A stretch of 64,000 bases of DNA from assembly GCF_036588685.1 (NCBI RefSeq), contig NC_086384.1:15824195-15888194 (forward strand), given 5' to 3'. The notes under the pieces were generated by a model. That model had not been told where the DNA came from. It made no database searches and was given only the letters and a program-made list of their open reading frames with translations. Numbering within the stretch: position 1 is the first letter of the stretch; the number at the start of each line of letters is the position of its first letter. The position numbers were made by a program, and so were the translations under genes. Below, one piece after another: positions 54,555-64,000 of the stretch. This DNA comes from Mytilus trossulus (taxonomy: Eukaryota; Mollusca; Bivalvia; Mytilida; Mytilidae).

Positions 54555-55135
54555 TCTTTATCTTTTGGTCCTCGATGCTGTTCAACTTTACTTGTTTCGG
54601 CTTTCAAACTTTTGTATCTGGGCGTCACTAGTATGTCTTGTGTGGACAAAATGCACTTTTGGCGTATTAAAATTTTGAACTTGTTGCCTTTTGTTGGCTG
54701 TTGTTCGTGTTTCTTTGTCAACTGAGTTCTCCAATTTATTTATATTGTAGTCCTGTGGTGTTGTGTTGTCATTTTGATGTTATATTTCACATGGCCATAA
54801 AAGAGGGAGGTTTGGCATGCCACAAAACCAGGTACAACCCACCATTTATTGCTATAAGACGTGTCACTGTACTCGTCTATCCCAAATTCATGTATTTGGT
54901 TTTGATGTTTTATTTGTTATTCTCGTGGGATTTTGTCTGATGCTTGGTCCGTTTCTGTGAGTGTTACATTTTAGTGTTGTTTCGTTGTTCTCCTCTTATA
55001 TTTAATGCGTTTCCCTCGGTTTTAGTTTGTTACCCCAATTTTGTTTTTTGTCCATGGATTTATGAGTTTTGAACAGCTGTATACTACTGTTGCCCAATTT
55101 ACTTCTTTAGTAAACATCAACTCTGATCTGTGAGT
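54555..55135 (+). repeat. Dispersed repeat
   Basis: GGCGTATTAAAATTTTGAAC, TTGTTGGCTGTTGTTCGTGT, AGGGAGGTTTGGCATGCCAC and TGAGTTTTGAACAGCTGTAT are blocks I remember as frequent in mussel sequence, probably the 3' part of a retroelement. Open frames on both strands are by-products. Confidence 0.5.
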
Positions 55136-55151
55136 ACAGAACATAAACAAT

Positions 55152-55245
55152 TTAGAATTGAAATGGGGAATATGTCAAAGAGACAACAACCCACCAAAGA
55201 GCCAACAACAGCCAATGGTTTTCAATGTGTCTTCAATGGTTTCAA
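55152..55245 (-). mobile_element. Penelope-like 3'-end fragment
   Basis: TTGAAATGGGGAATATGTCA and GAGACAACAACCCACC match the minus strand of the terminus at 44466-44513. Confidence 0.6.
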
Positions 55246-55516
55246 TAAAGTTTTCCTTTTCACAACTTCATGGAACCTGAAGAGCTAAATACAAAAGTGC
55301 AACATTGTTTGAACAACCCTTGAAAAACTTTAAATTATCAACAAATACACATTAATCTACATTCAATTATTTTATGACATCAAAACATGTTAATATACAT
55401 ATATAAAAGGTTGCTTCATTTACATGTCACAGTAGTTTATGACATGACAGTTTGTACATTTACATTAACAATGTCAACAATGTTTTTTATATAACATCTA
55501 AATACAAAATCTGTTT

Positions 55517-55543
55517 TCAACTCTGTGATCCATTCAATGGTGC
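55517..55543 (-). CDS. MICOS10: Mic10 exon 4, C-terminal tail
   Basis: Acceptor TATTTTGTAG, then APLNGSQS and TGA. Short but in phase. Without it the frame would run on past AAG with VIIDDNCTNF from the intron. Confidence 0.7.
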   Translation of the reverse strand, partial: APLNGSQS

Positions 55544-58500
55544 CTACAAAATAAAATAAAAACGTGATAAAAGTTATTCAGATCTTTTTTTTTAATTTTA
55601 ATTGACAATTTCAAGAGAGAATCGCCATAACAATTTATAGTTTTAAGAACCTGTCTTCATTGATATGGTACTTGTAAAATCTGTTCCCCAATGTATTGTG
55701 AACATTTCTATGTAGCAAAAGGATACAGCTACACTTAAGGTGGTACCTAACACTATAGGGAGATAACTCTGTAAAGTCAGCTAAACGTTTTAATTACGTT
55801 GAATTGTGTTGTAAATGGAATATTAAGCTTCTCAATGTCAAAATTGGTGTTTGTCAAATTGCTATATAACTAGTGTAATTTTTCTGACAAAACGGTTGGT
55901 TCAAATTGATTTTAGTGAAAGTGTTGGATGCCACCTTAATGTGACTTTTATCTAATTCTCTAAGATTATAAGGTTGTTGTCAAATAAAACATGAACTTGA
56001 CACAAAATCATAAAAATGTCTTTTTTTTGGTGGTTTTTATTCAAATAGGGAGGGGGTAGTGAAGGGATCTTTCAGCTGCTAGGATATAGGCAAATTTATA
56101 TAACATCACCTGAAAATTTTGGAATTGCTGTATTTAATTCCTTATTGCACAGTCAGGGGTACTACTTGCTATTTATTTTTAATAACTTGCTTTAATTGTC
56201 TGTCCAATGCAGATGTCTCTACTAATCATTTCAGTATAATTTCATGGACAATGAAAATCTAATTTATCTATTATTTTAGAAAACTGCTCATTTACAAGCC
56301 CAAAAGGGGCATTTTTTCAAAGGCCTTGAACAAATAAGATCTCTGTGCAATTAGTTTCTTTATTGAATTTATGAGATGAAAGATTGAACTGTAATCAAAA
56401 GTTTGAGTTTGAGATTCAATATTTTATTGTTATGAGTTAACAGAGAAAAGTCATATTTCTACATTTTAAAACTTGAGAATTTTAGGGATAGTGAAAAAAA
56501 TATACTTATAAATACAAGTTTATCTTTTGAGAAAATAGGGTGATTATTCAAACCTTTTCTGTTCTAAATTTTTTTCACTTGTCATTTTTGTGGTCCTTTA
56601 GAGCTTGCTATTCGGTGTTGAAGACCCTACTTTGACCTATAATGGTTCTCTCTTACAAATTGTGACTTGTATGGAGAGTTGTCTCATTGGCACACATACC
56701 ACATCTTTCTGTATCTTCTTGTAAGGAAATATGAACAAAACAAAATTCACTTATATATAAATACTATTAATTACTTCTTTAAATACATGTTGCAGTTTAA
56801 ATATTATAAGCATGATATATATTTCTTTTTTAAAATTTGTGCAGTTGTCATCTATTATTACCTTAACTCTTTTGCCATGTAATAAATTTGGCTGCTGAAA
56901 ATCATTCTGACAATTGGAGTATCCCATGCCTAATCCAAATCCTGTACCGAGGGCTACGGGCCAGGTCTTTCCTACAGACAAATAAGTAAACATTACTATT
57001 GTTATTGTAAATACATAACTGAGTAGGAATCTTCAGCATCATATAACAGTCACAATGTCAAGAAAGTTTCCTTTTTATTTTAATTTTCTTCTTATTTCGG
57101 TGTGTTTTTCTCTTCTTCTTGTAAACCTTTTAGTAAAACTAATTGAATATTCCAACTTACAAAAAATTGCAAAATAAACTTCTAGCAAAACCAGATGATA
57201 CGTTTAGTATAAAAACATCATTGAACATGAATAGTTTTAAAAGTATCTTGTTCAAATACTAGATTTCTGAGAAGGATTAAAGTAGTTGGCATTGGTGAAT
57301 ATCTTTCATGAATTTTTCTGTTGGAAATATCCTTGTATCAACCTCATCCAAAGTCAATAACTGAATATTATTGTCATTTGTAACTAAATCAATGTTGCTT
57401 TTAGTCAAGGACAGCCATAAGTCAGCAGGTGTCCTATCAGTTTTCCTAGTCATATTTTCACTATTCTAATAATTTTGTTAGGTTATAAATATCAGGGTTT
57501 TTTTTAAAATAAAAAACCAGCATAGACAATTTGCAGAATCAACAAAATGCTTATTACTACTATTGAAAAAGATTTGTGGAGGGAAATAGTTTAAAGATAA
57601 AATGGTTTTATTGACCAACATTGCAAATATTATCAGGATTATCATAGCATGCATCTTTTGATTCTAAAATTAAATGAAAACCAGATGTATCAATTTAATT
57701 GTAAACTACAAAATGATTTAAAATTATTTGCAGAAATAAATGAATAAACATGTACAGATTACAAAGTTGCAGTTAATATTTATGCATATATACTTTTACA
57801 CTTGTAAAATAATTCTATTTAATGGAAACGGTTGCACATTATGACATGTTGCACATTTTTACATGTTTGTGTTATTTGGCACAAAATCTTGTCAACTTTT
57901 ACATAAAAAGTGAAATCTTTAAAAAGGGGAATGCAGATTGTACATGACAAATGTTTGACTTCTTAAACTTATTTCTTCCTATTTTTTAATCTACATTTTC
58001 ATTAAAATTTTCCGAAAGTTATTGAATAATGCAATTATTTGTCTAGGTACTATGATCATATTGATCAATGTTTTATAACAACAGACAGCAACTTTAAATT
58101 GAATGTAGAATACAATATTACTATCACTTACTTTTGAAAAGAATGAATGACAGCACGATACCAACACCCAATCCACTAGCTACAAAAAAGAAATAAGAGT
58201 TGTTTTACTGATGAGTGATCAATGAAATTACAGGTCCATCATTTAAAATAATGGGAAACATCATACACATGTGTCAAATGGTTCAATAAACAGCTGCGCC
58301 ATGAGCGCATGATACGCCCAACGTCTTATGTGGAAGTTATATATGCAATAATCATAAATAGTTTCTGAGAAAGTTTTAAGCAATAACCATATATAGTTTT
58401 TGAGACACGGCGGGAAACCCCCCACCCTGTAAAGTTTTAAGCAATAATCATAAATTGTTATAGAGATACGGCACAACATGTAAAAAAACCTCCCCCTTTT

Positions 58501-61091
58501 TTACAAAATACTCAATCACTCAAAAATGAAATTTTGAATCATCATCAAAAAGTATACAGATTTTAAGATTATCATAACAAAGACATGTGTAAAGTTTGTA
58601 GCAATAATCATAAATCGATTTTGAGATATGGCGCGACATGTAAAAAAAAACTCCCCCTTTTTTACAAAATACTCAATAACTCAAAAATGAAATTTTGAAT
58701 CATCACCAAAAAGTATACAGATATTAAGATTAATATAACTAAGAAGTGTTTAAAGTTTTAAGCCATAATCAGGAATCGTTTTTGAGATACAGTGCGACAT
58801 GTGAAAAAAAAAAACCTGTTTTAGTTACAATGACACAATGAATGACATGTCAATGTGCCGTAAATCAAAAAGTTTAATTCTAATTTTCACCAAAAAGTAT
58901 ACAGATCATTTGACCATCATAAGAAACAACTGTATTAAGTTTCATGAAATTTGGATATATGTTGTTCTCAAGTTACGGTGCGACATGTTTACGCCGGACA
59001 GACAGTCTGACGGACAGACAGACAGACAGAGGGACGGACACCAGACATGTGTATACCATAATACGTCCCATCAAAATTTTGACCGGCGTATAAAAACTTG
59101 TAAACATGATAAATACAAAACAAAATATATATAAGGGTGAACAGACTCTATGGGTGAACAAACTCAGGGCAAACATATTAATATCAGAGGGAACGGATCC
59201 CATCTTCTTCTTTTCTGTAACTTCCTCTAAATAATGAGGAGCACATATAATAAGGATTTAAAACAGTTTATGGCTTCTATACACAGGTACAATAATGTTA
59301 ATCATCAATAAGGCTTATATATACAGTATATGAGGGTGGTAATGCTCTTTACCATCAGTCCTCAATCGGTCATTTTTGGCTACTGTTAGCGTCAAATTTG
59401 TTACAATTTTACCATGATTTGTCAAAATATACTTATCGTGATTTGTCAGATGTATCAAAGAATTATCATTACCATTCATGCCATTATTTTTGGAAAAAAA
59501 TAGGGTAATTCGTCTTAATTAGCTGATTTTTTTATCATCTAAAAGAACGTGTACATTTTATCGTCATGCACTAAAAATTACCGTTAACAACTTAACGTTA
59601 TTTGACAAGAAATTTAACCATTATACATCATGAAGGTACCCTAGTCCAAATAATTATGACGTCTTGGAAGGCCATTTTAAATTTTTGCTTTGACGCCTTC
59701 CTGCGTGTCAAAGAAAAAAATATAATTATTAATCATGTTAATAGCCTTTCAAGATGTCTTAATAGACGTATTTACATTTGAATGCAAATTTGTCCGCCAT
59801 TACGTAGAATCACACAGGTTCCTGAAAACTTTGACTTCATAATTCAAAACATATGACGTCACAACTAAAAAAAGATTGTTGCTTGACATCAAAAGGTTAT
59901 TCAGTGGGTGATATAAGTGCGAAATACAGCTAATTACCAAAAGTGTAAATACGTTTATTATTTGGACTAGAAGGGGGTTTCATTGGGGGGGATCCAATCC
60001 CAGATCAAGCTTACTGTTATGTCAGCTTCCAGCATCCCGCTTACAGTTACACTGTGTACGTATAAAGCAATTCTCATTTTTTGGTCATTTCCCGAGTCCC
60101 TACCTAAGTCTACCTAAGTGTTTCCAAACGCAGGAGATCAGTTTGCTCCTCTATATTTGGCTCTGGTTCATCGTCACTAACTACACTTGTGCTACTTCCG
60201 GTGTTATAGGTGTATTCAGTGTCAAAGTTATATATCATTGGGTGTTCTTTCCAATGCTTGTCTAGGCGATTTCCAAAAATCTTTACATTCTTTGCGGTCA
60301 CTACGATGTCTGGTAGGCTGTTCCATACTTCCACTACTCTGTTAGTAAAGTAGTATTTTCTTATGTCTAGTCTGCTTCTAAATTTTACTAATTTCATAGA
60401 GTTGCCTCTTGTTGTCGAGCTGGTATTACGAGTAAATAGACCTTCTGTCACTCTTGAGTCATATACACCTGTTGTTATCTTGTATGTTTCTATCATGTCG
60501 CCTCTTAGCCTTCTAAATTTTAGAGTTGGAATTTTCAGAATTTTTAAGCGTTCCTCGTATGACAAATCTTTAAGGTTGGGTCCCGCATGACCTCATTTCC
60601 CGTTTTTTCGCCACAATAATTTCACTTTCACGTATCACGCTTACAAAAAATCGGCAATCCCGCGTCACCCTAAGACCCCAATGAGACCCACCTAGAAGGT
60701 ACCCCCGTTACTACCCTCTTATATAATTTACACTGGTAAAATTGGAGATGAAATCCATTTTAATAAGAATATTTCACTTTAAAATGCACATACATGTATC
60801 ATACTAAAAGTTTTCATTATCAATTCCATAACACATCTATTCTATTTACACGATAAAAATGTCAAAAACAACAATCAGTAAAAATAGTTGATAATCATGA
60901 TAAATTATCTGACACCCAAACTGCTGAAAACTTTTTCTGTCATGACATATTTACAAATCAAATATGGATTAAAAACGCCATTTGCGTTCCCTTATTGTTA
61001 TTAATTATAAACCTGTTTTAATTGCCGTGTCTGCAATGCATCGATCCCACTTTTCACCAAGGACGTCTTCCGACCTCTTCTGATCAGCCAT
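55517..61091 (-). CDS. MICOS10: MICOS complex subunit Mic10, 4 exons, about 87 residues
   Basis: Small two-span protein of the inner mitochondrial membrane whose oligomers bend cristae junctions. Exons on the minus strand: 61091-61013, 58179-58132, 56971-56862, 55543-55517; phases 1, 2 and 0 all join. Read in order: LGEKWDRCIADTAIK (N-terminus facing the intermembrane space), first span with SGLGVGIVLSFILF, positive loop KRK, second span TWPVALGTGFGLGMGYSNCQ, then NDFQQPNLLHGKRVK and a short tail APLNGSQS. Both glycine motifs needed for oligomers in this family (GxGxG type) are present. Matches human Mic10 as I remember it; slightly longer than its 78 residues. All four exons carry usable splice sites; exon 1 has the weak donor GTTTAT. 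Confidence 0.95.
55544..56861. other. Mic10 intron 3
   Basis: AT-rich. A partial Penelope-like tail on + lies at about 56585-56710 (GAAGACCCTACTTTGACCTA, GAGAGTTGTCTCATTGGCAC). Nothing else was recognised. Confidence 0.45.
56862..56971 (-). CDS. MICOS10: Mic10 exon 3, second membrane span
   Basis: Acceptor TGTCTGTAG, donor AAG|GTAATA. Encodes KTWPVALGTGFGLGMGYSNC and QNDFQQPNLLHGKRVK. Confidence 0.95.
57277..57453 (-). other. 58-codon open frame of protein-like composition inside Mic10 intron 2
   Basis: ATG at 57453 to TAA at 57277 reads MTRKTDRTPADLWLSLTKSN, then LLTLDEVDTRIFPTEKFMKD. Its composition is less hydrophobic and less biased than random AT-rich frames nearby. An AG follows TTATT just upstream, so it could also be an exon or a fragment of a retroposed gene. 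I do not recognise it. Confidence 0.25.
58132..58179 (-). CDS. MICOS10: Mic10 exon 2, first membrane span
   Basis: 48 bp between TTTTTTGTAG and AAAA|GTAAGT, encoding SGLGVGIVLSFILFK with a G-x-G-x-G pattern. Confidence 0.92.
58255..59100 (+). repeat. Dispersed element with about 160-bp units and GACA run
   Basis: Units share AAAGTTTTAAGCAATAATCA, GAGATACGGC and CTCCCCCTTTTTTACAAAAT (about 58491 and 58652). It ends with CGCCGGACAGACAGTCTGAC and CAAAATTTTGACCGGCGTAT, the last pair forming a short inverted CGCCGG/CCGGCG. Located in Mic10 intron 1. Confidence 0.6.
59101..59640. other. Unassigned part of Mic10 intron 1
   Basis: AT-rich; CATGATTTGTCAAAATATAC and TCGTGATTTGTCAGATGTAT are near-duplicate blocks at 59414 and 59438. 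No gene. Confidence 0.35.
59641..59970. mobile_element. Small TIR element, 330 bp
   Basis: CTAGTCCAAATAAT at 59641 is inverted as ATTATTTGGACTAG ending at 59970. No coding content. Confidence 0.6.
60100..60594 (-). pseudogene. LINE C-terminal fragment (CR1/Jockey-like)
   Basis: The minus-strand frame reads NLKDLSYEERLKILKIPTLK, RRLRGDMIETYKI, then STTRGNSMKL and RSRLDIRKYYFTNRVVEVWN, SLPDIVVTA and a C-terminus ending at 60110. This is the conserved end of a common LINE group. Only the end is present (5' truncation near 60594). The 3' end has two CTTAGGTAGA units as a tail. Inserted in Mic10 intron 1. Confidence 0.8.
60595..61012. other. Mic10 intron 1 next to exon 1
   Basis: Contains a GC-richer block, 60595-60715 (CCCGCGTCACCCTAAGACCC), probably part of the repeat into which the LINE inserted (see also GCTTACAGTTACAC at 60039). 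Otherwise AT-rich. Confidence 0.4.
61013..61091 (-). CDS. MICOS10: Mic10 exon 1
   Basis: ATG in AAAAACATGG, then ADQKRSEDVLGEKWDRCIAD and TAIKT, with donor ACAG|GTTTAT. No other in-frame ATG is nearby. Confidence 0.9.
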
Positions 61092-61400
61092 GTTTTTTAA
61101 CGTGAAAGGCTTGCTGGTATTTTCGTTCGAAACGAACCAAAACTTAAATCACTAATTACCAGTAATGAGGATAACGTAGGTAAAACAAACACATCTCACA
61201 TATGTTCAACCAGTCATATAAATACCACCCACAGACTCAGTACATAATTAACCCATTTCTAAGACCCGATTAAAACGTTAAAAAAAACTTAATTAAATTG
61301 ACGACAATCTATGTTTTCTTCTCTCGTGTTCCGGTTGTTGCCCTTGTACCGTAGTTTTAACGGCTTTGCACCGAGGTTAACGTTTGCTTTTAACATTCAA
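61092..61400 (-). promoter_or_regulatory. Likely Mic10 promoter region
   Basis: Lies just upstream of the Mic10 start, with more CpG than its surroundings (TTTTCGTTCGAAACGAA near 61121, TTCCGGTTGTTGCCC near 61330). The CCGGTT could be an ETS-type site. No TATA box at a usual distance. Inferred from position only. Confidence 0.35.
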
Positions 61401-62489
61401 TTTGCTGTTTTTCATGTTATTTAATCTTTTTGGTCTATTTGATTTCCTTTGAGATGTATCATGAGTTAAATGTATCTAGTCAGTTGTATAACAGTGACTA
61501 CCTGTACTATTGAAGCAAAAAACCTTTCATGAGATTTGGGAAATCATTTGGGAAACTTTAAACTGAAATATGTCATAGATTTTTAATACATGTAGGCTAT
61601 GTATATATATTTACGTTATTTCCCGCTATATAAATATGTCGAATAACTGTATTGTTTGAGAAATACGATTTATTTTTTAGAAAGACACGTGTTTGAGGCA
61701 AATCGTCATCAGTTAACAAAGATTTATATAAAACGCTCCGTGAAATAAATATTCAGTCATGTGGTAAAAGATCAAACTGCTTTTCAGTGGGGTTGTAAAG
61801 AACTAGGTTAAATGAAGTGTAAAACAGGCACCATGCACAAAGTAAGAAATGATTATTCTTCCGGGGCACCTGATTTCAACTTAAACATATTAAAAGTCTG
61901 TGTTCATTTCACAAATCATGTTATGGATATGCTTCCTATACTCAGTCATGCTATACTCCATTTTTCTAATAGTGGCGTTCATTATAGGAAGAAGTCTTTT
62001 CGCTTCCTATTGGACAAAAGTCAGAGTTGGTAATATATGCATTACGTTTGGAGGGCGTCTTTTTCAACGTTATAGCCATTCTAAATATTAGTAAACTTTC
62101 TGCTATTTATATGATGTTCTTTCAATTAATAATTCAAAATTTGGTGCGTATGTATCTATCCCATCGAAATAGAGTTAAAGGAAACAACAGATACAGTTAA
62201 GTATGCCTCATATCTTGAATTACATCTAGATAATTGACAATATAAGGGTCGGTTGAAAAACAAAACTTTAAGACATAAGAGATGATTACAGTTTCTCAAT
62301 TGAAAACTTTCAATTTTCATGTAGCAACATTCCAGCAACGCCTGTACATATATATCCGTATTGAAATAATATTACCGGGCTTGTATGTTCTATCAAGATT
62401 TCCTTGAAAAAGGCTTGCTGCTCACAAGGAAGTTATTAAACCATGATTTCCAAATAGTTAAGTTTAAATCATCTCTTCGTAAATTGTAA
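61401..62489. other. Unassigned intergenic stretch
   Basis: The + frame at 61900-62091 has a hydrophobic run (LWICFLYSVMLYSIFLIVAF) that could be a membrane span followed by GTAATA, but with no support for an exon. No repeats were recognised. Confidence 0.3.
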
Positions 62490-62820
62490 GGAAGCCATTA
62501 CGAGTTGGTTGACTGTATGAAATATCCGTTTCACAGATAATATCGGATATGTACATAATGTCGTGACTACAATCCTGTTCCCTTTTCACGAATGTGACGT
62601 ACAGAATAAGACTATTTACCGGGTTTGTATTAATATGAGCAACGCTACGGGTGCAACACGTGGAACAGGATCTGCCGCTTACCCTTACGGCGCATCTGAG
62701 ATCAGCCCCAGTTTTTGGTGGGGTTTGTGTTGCTAAGTCTTTAGTTTTCTATGTTGTGTCTTCTGTCCTATTTTTTGTCTGCTTGTCTTTTTAATGTCGC
62801 GGATGAAGATCTAGATGGAA
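62490..62820 (+). repeat. Dispersed repeats, two adjacent families
   Basis: GAGTTGGTTGACTGTATGAA, ATATCCGTTTCACAGATAAT and TATTAATATGAGCAACGCTA (62500-62645) recur at 63355-63500. They run on into CCCAGTTTTTGGTGGGGTTT and TTTAGTTTTCTATGTTGTGT, which is the inverted form of the 26770-26930 family. Confidence 0.6.
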
Positions 62821-63340
62821 ACTTGAGAATAAAGAGCAAAATGTGCAACATAAATCAAAGGTTCTTGGGAACTGGTCATTTTTAAAGCTCTCCCCTTCAC
62901 AGTTTCCCAAAATCAGTTATTTTTTTGTTTGTTTTCATTTAACTTCAATAATTTACGTTTATTTTGTTTATTTTTTTTTTATTACATAGACATATATAAT
63001 TATGCTAGAAATAACTTGTAATTGCTATTTACTTCCGATTCCATTTTGTTTTTTATCTACAGTGGTCTATTATATTTAAGTTTATGTAACTTATGAGAGA
63101 ATAACAATCTGAACGCATCCAACTTTCAACGGGTTAAGATGCTTTAAAGTTCCTATTAATCATGTTAATTTTGTATAATTAAAAAGTCTTTCTATAGTGA
63201 TGTTTCATTATGTTACTATGACTGACTTGGGCATCACGTCCGGTTTCTGTTTGTTTGTTAGGTGTATTTCTGTCTTGTATCGATCTAATGAGTTGAGCCC
63301 TTTTTAACTGATTTTATAGTTCGTTCTTATGTTTCACTTT
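62821..63340. other. Unassigned intergenic stretch
   Basis: T-rich; no gene recognised. Confidence 0.3.
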
Positions 63341-63344
63341 TTAC

Positions 63345-63560
63345 AGGCGCCATCACGAGTTGGATGACTGTTATGGAATATCCGTTTCATAGATGCTAGC
63401 GGATATATTTGTAATATCGTTACTACAATCCCTTCCCCTTATCTCGAAAGTGACCTATTGTATAAGGTTTGTAGTGTTTGTATTAGCATGAGCAACATCC
63501 ACTTCATTTAACATTGGTGGATAGTTGTTTCACTGGAAATTATGCCACATTTCCTGGTTT
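63345..63560 (+). repeat. Second copy of the dispersed repeat at 62490
   Basis: GAGTTGGATGACTGTTATGG, ATATCCGTTTCATAGATGCT and TATTAGCATGAGCAACATCC match in order, ending GTTTCACTGGAAATTATGCC. Confidence 0.6.
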
Positions 63561-63868
63561 TAATACTGTTACATGCAAAAGACAAATGTCACGTTTGAAA
63601 GGAAAATGTGTACTAATGCTGTTTAGAATTTTTTTCTTCTGATATTGATATGAAGTGTTGCCCCTTTTATATAATGATCAATAATATGCAGTTACAATTA
63701 TTTGAAAACGCTTATTATATTGTCAAATGAATGCCCAAAGTTTAAATAGTAGTTACAAATCCGATAACATACATTATTTGTCCCAATGTTATTGATTGTG
63801 TAACGTTTGATTCGAATGGGCTTTAAAAAGTCTTGAAAAAAAATCACCAGCCTTGTACCAGGACTCAC

Positions 63869-63932
63869 CATCACAATAACAGGACCGAGCAAGGCTGTAC
63901 AGCCAGTCATGGTCGTCGTTGAAAACTTCCAT
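63869..63932 (-). CDS. Possible first coding exon of an unknown gene
   Basis: ATG in the strong context GCGACGATGG, 21 codons (MEVFNDDHDWLYSLARSCYC then D) and one base, followed by the consensus donor G|GTGAGT. The flank just upstream on the minus strand (63940-64000) is CG-richer than average. The downstream exon was not found. Not recognised; moderate to low certainty. Confidence 0.3.
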
Positions 63933-64000
63933 CGTCGCAACAGATTGATAAATTGCTACGGTTTTTCATAAAGTTTTTTTTTTTCGTGCGCATGGTGCGG

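Noticed and set aside
58838..59203. Frames rich in RQSDGQTDRQ
   Set aside because: Reading of a GACAGACA simple repeat in a dispersed element.
61900..62091. Hydrophobic frame as a membrane-protein exon
   Set aside because: No acceptor, no homology and only a weak GTAATA donor; kept as unassigned.

Overview
This is an AT-rich animal nuclear region with spliced genes and long introns full of repeats. The gene content, and dispersed repeats I recognise from memory of mussel sequence, point to a bivalve mollusc, probably a mytilid. I checked nothing against a database.

Four gene models can be read. (1) ALG3, the ER alpha-1,3-mannosyltransferase of N-glycan precursor assembly, is on + with eight coding exons from 3100 to 12720; the N-terminal exon was not found. 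One of its introns (9134-9593) has U12-type AT-AC ends. (2) An unnamed single-pass membrane protein of about 335 residues is on + with seven exons from 29605 to 51333. (3) MICOS10 (Mic10) of the mitochondrial cristae-organising complex is complete in four exons on -, 61091 down to 55517. (4) A possible first exon of another - strand gene is at 63932-63869.

The most unusual signal is a set of tandem arrays built across splice junctions, each unit holding the splice site, the edge of the exon and flanking intron. In ALG3 the donor after 9729 is repeated six times (92-bp unit), the acceptor of the last exon about nine times (69-bp unit), and the donor after 6755 twice (52-bp unit). In the membrane-protein gene the exon 4 acceptor is repeated about 37 times (94-bp unit, about 3.5 kb). 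In every case only the junction on the outer, exonic edge keeps the reading frame; copies on the intron side lead to an early stop.

The rest is mostly mobile DNA: a broken Penelope-like element in intron 4 of the membrane-protein gene, a nested head-to-head pair of Penelope-like copies forming a 2-kb palindrome in intron 5, many short Penelope-like 3' ends, at least five LINE remnants (several with short tandem 3' tails), foldback and terminal-inverted-repeat elements, and several dispersed repeat families. A roughly 3-4 kb tandem duplication (22985-29870) includes the promoter and first exon of the membrane-protein gene; the first copy has lost its splice donor.
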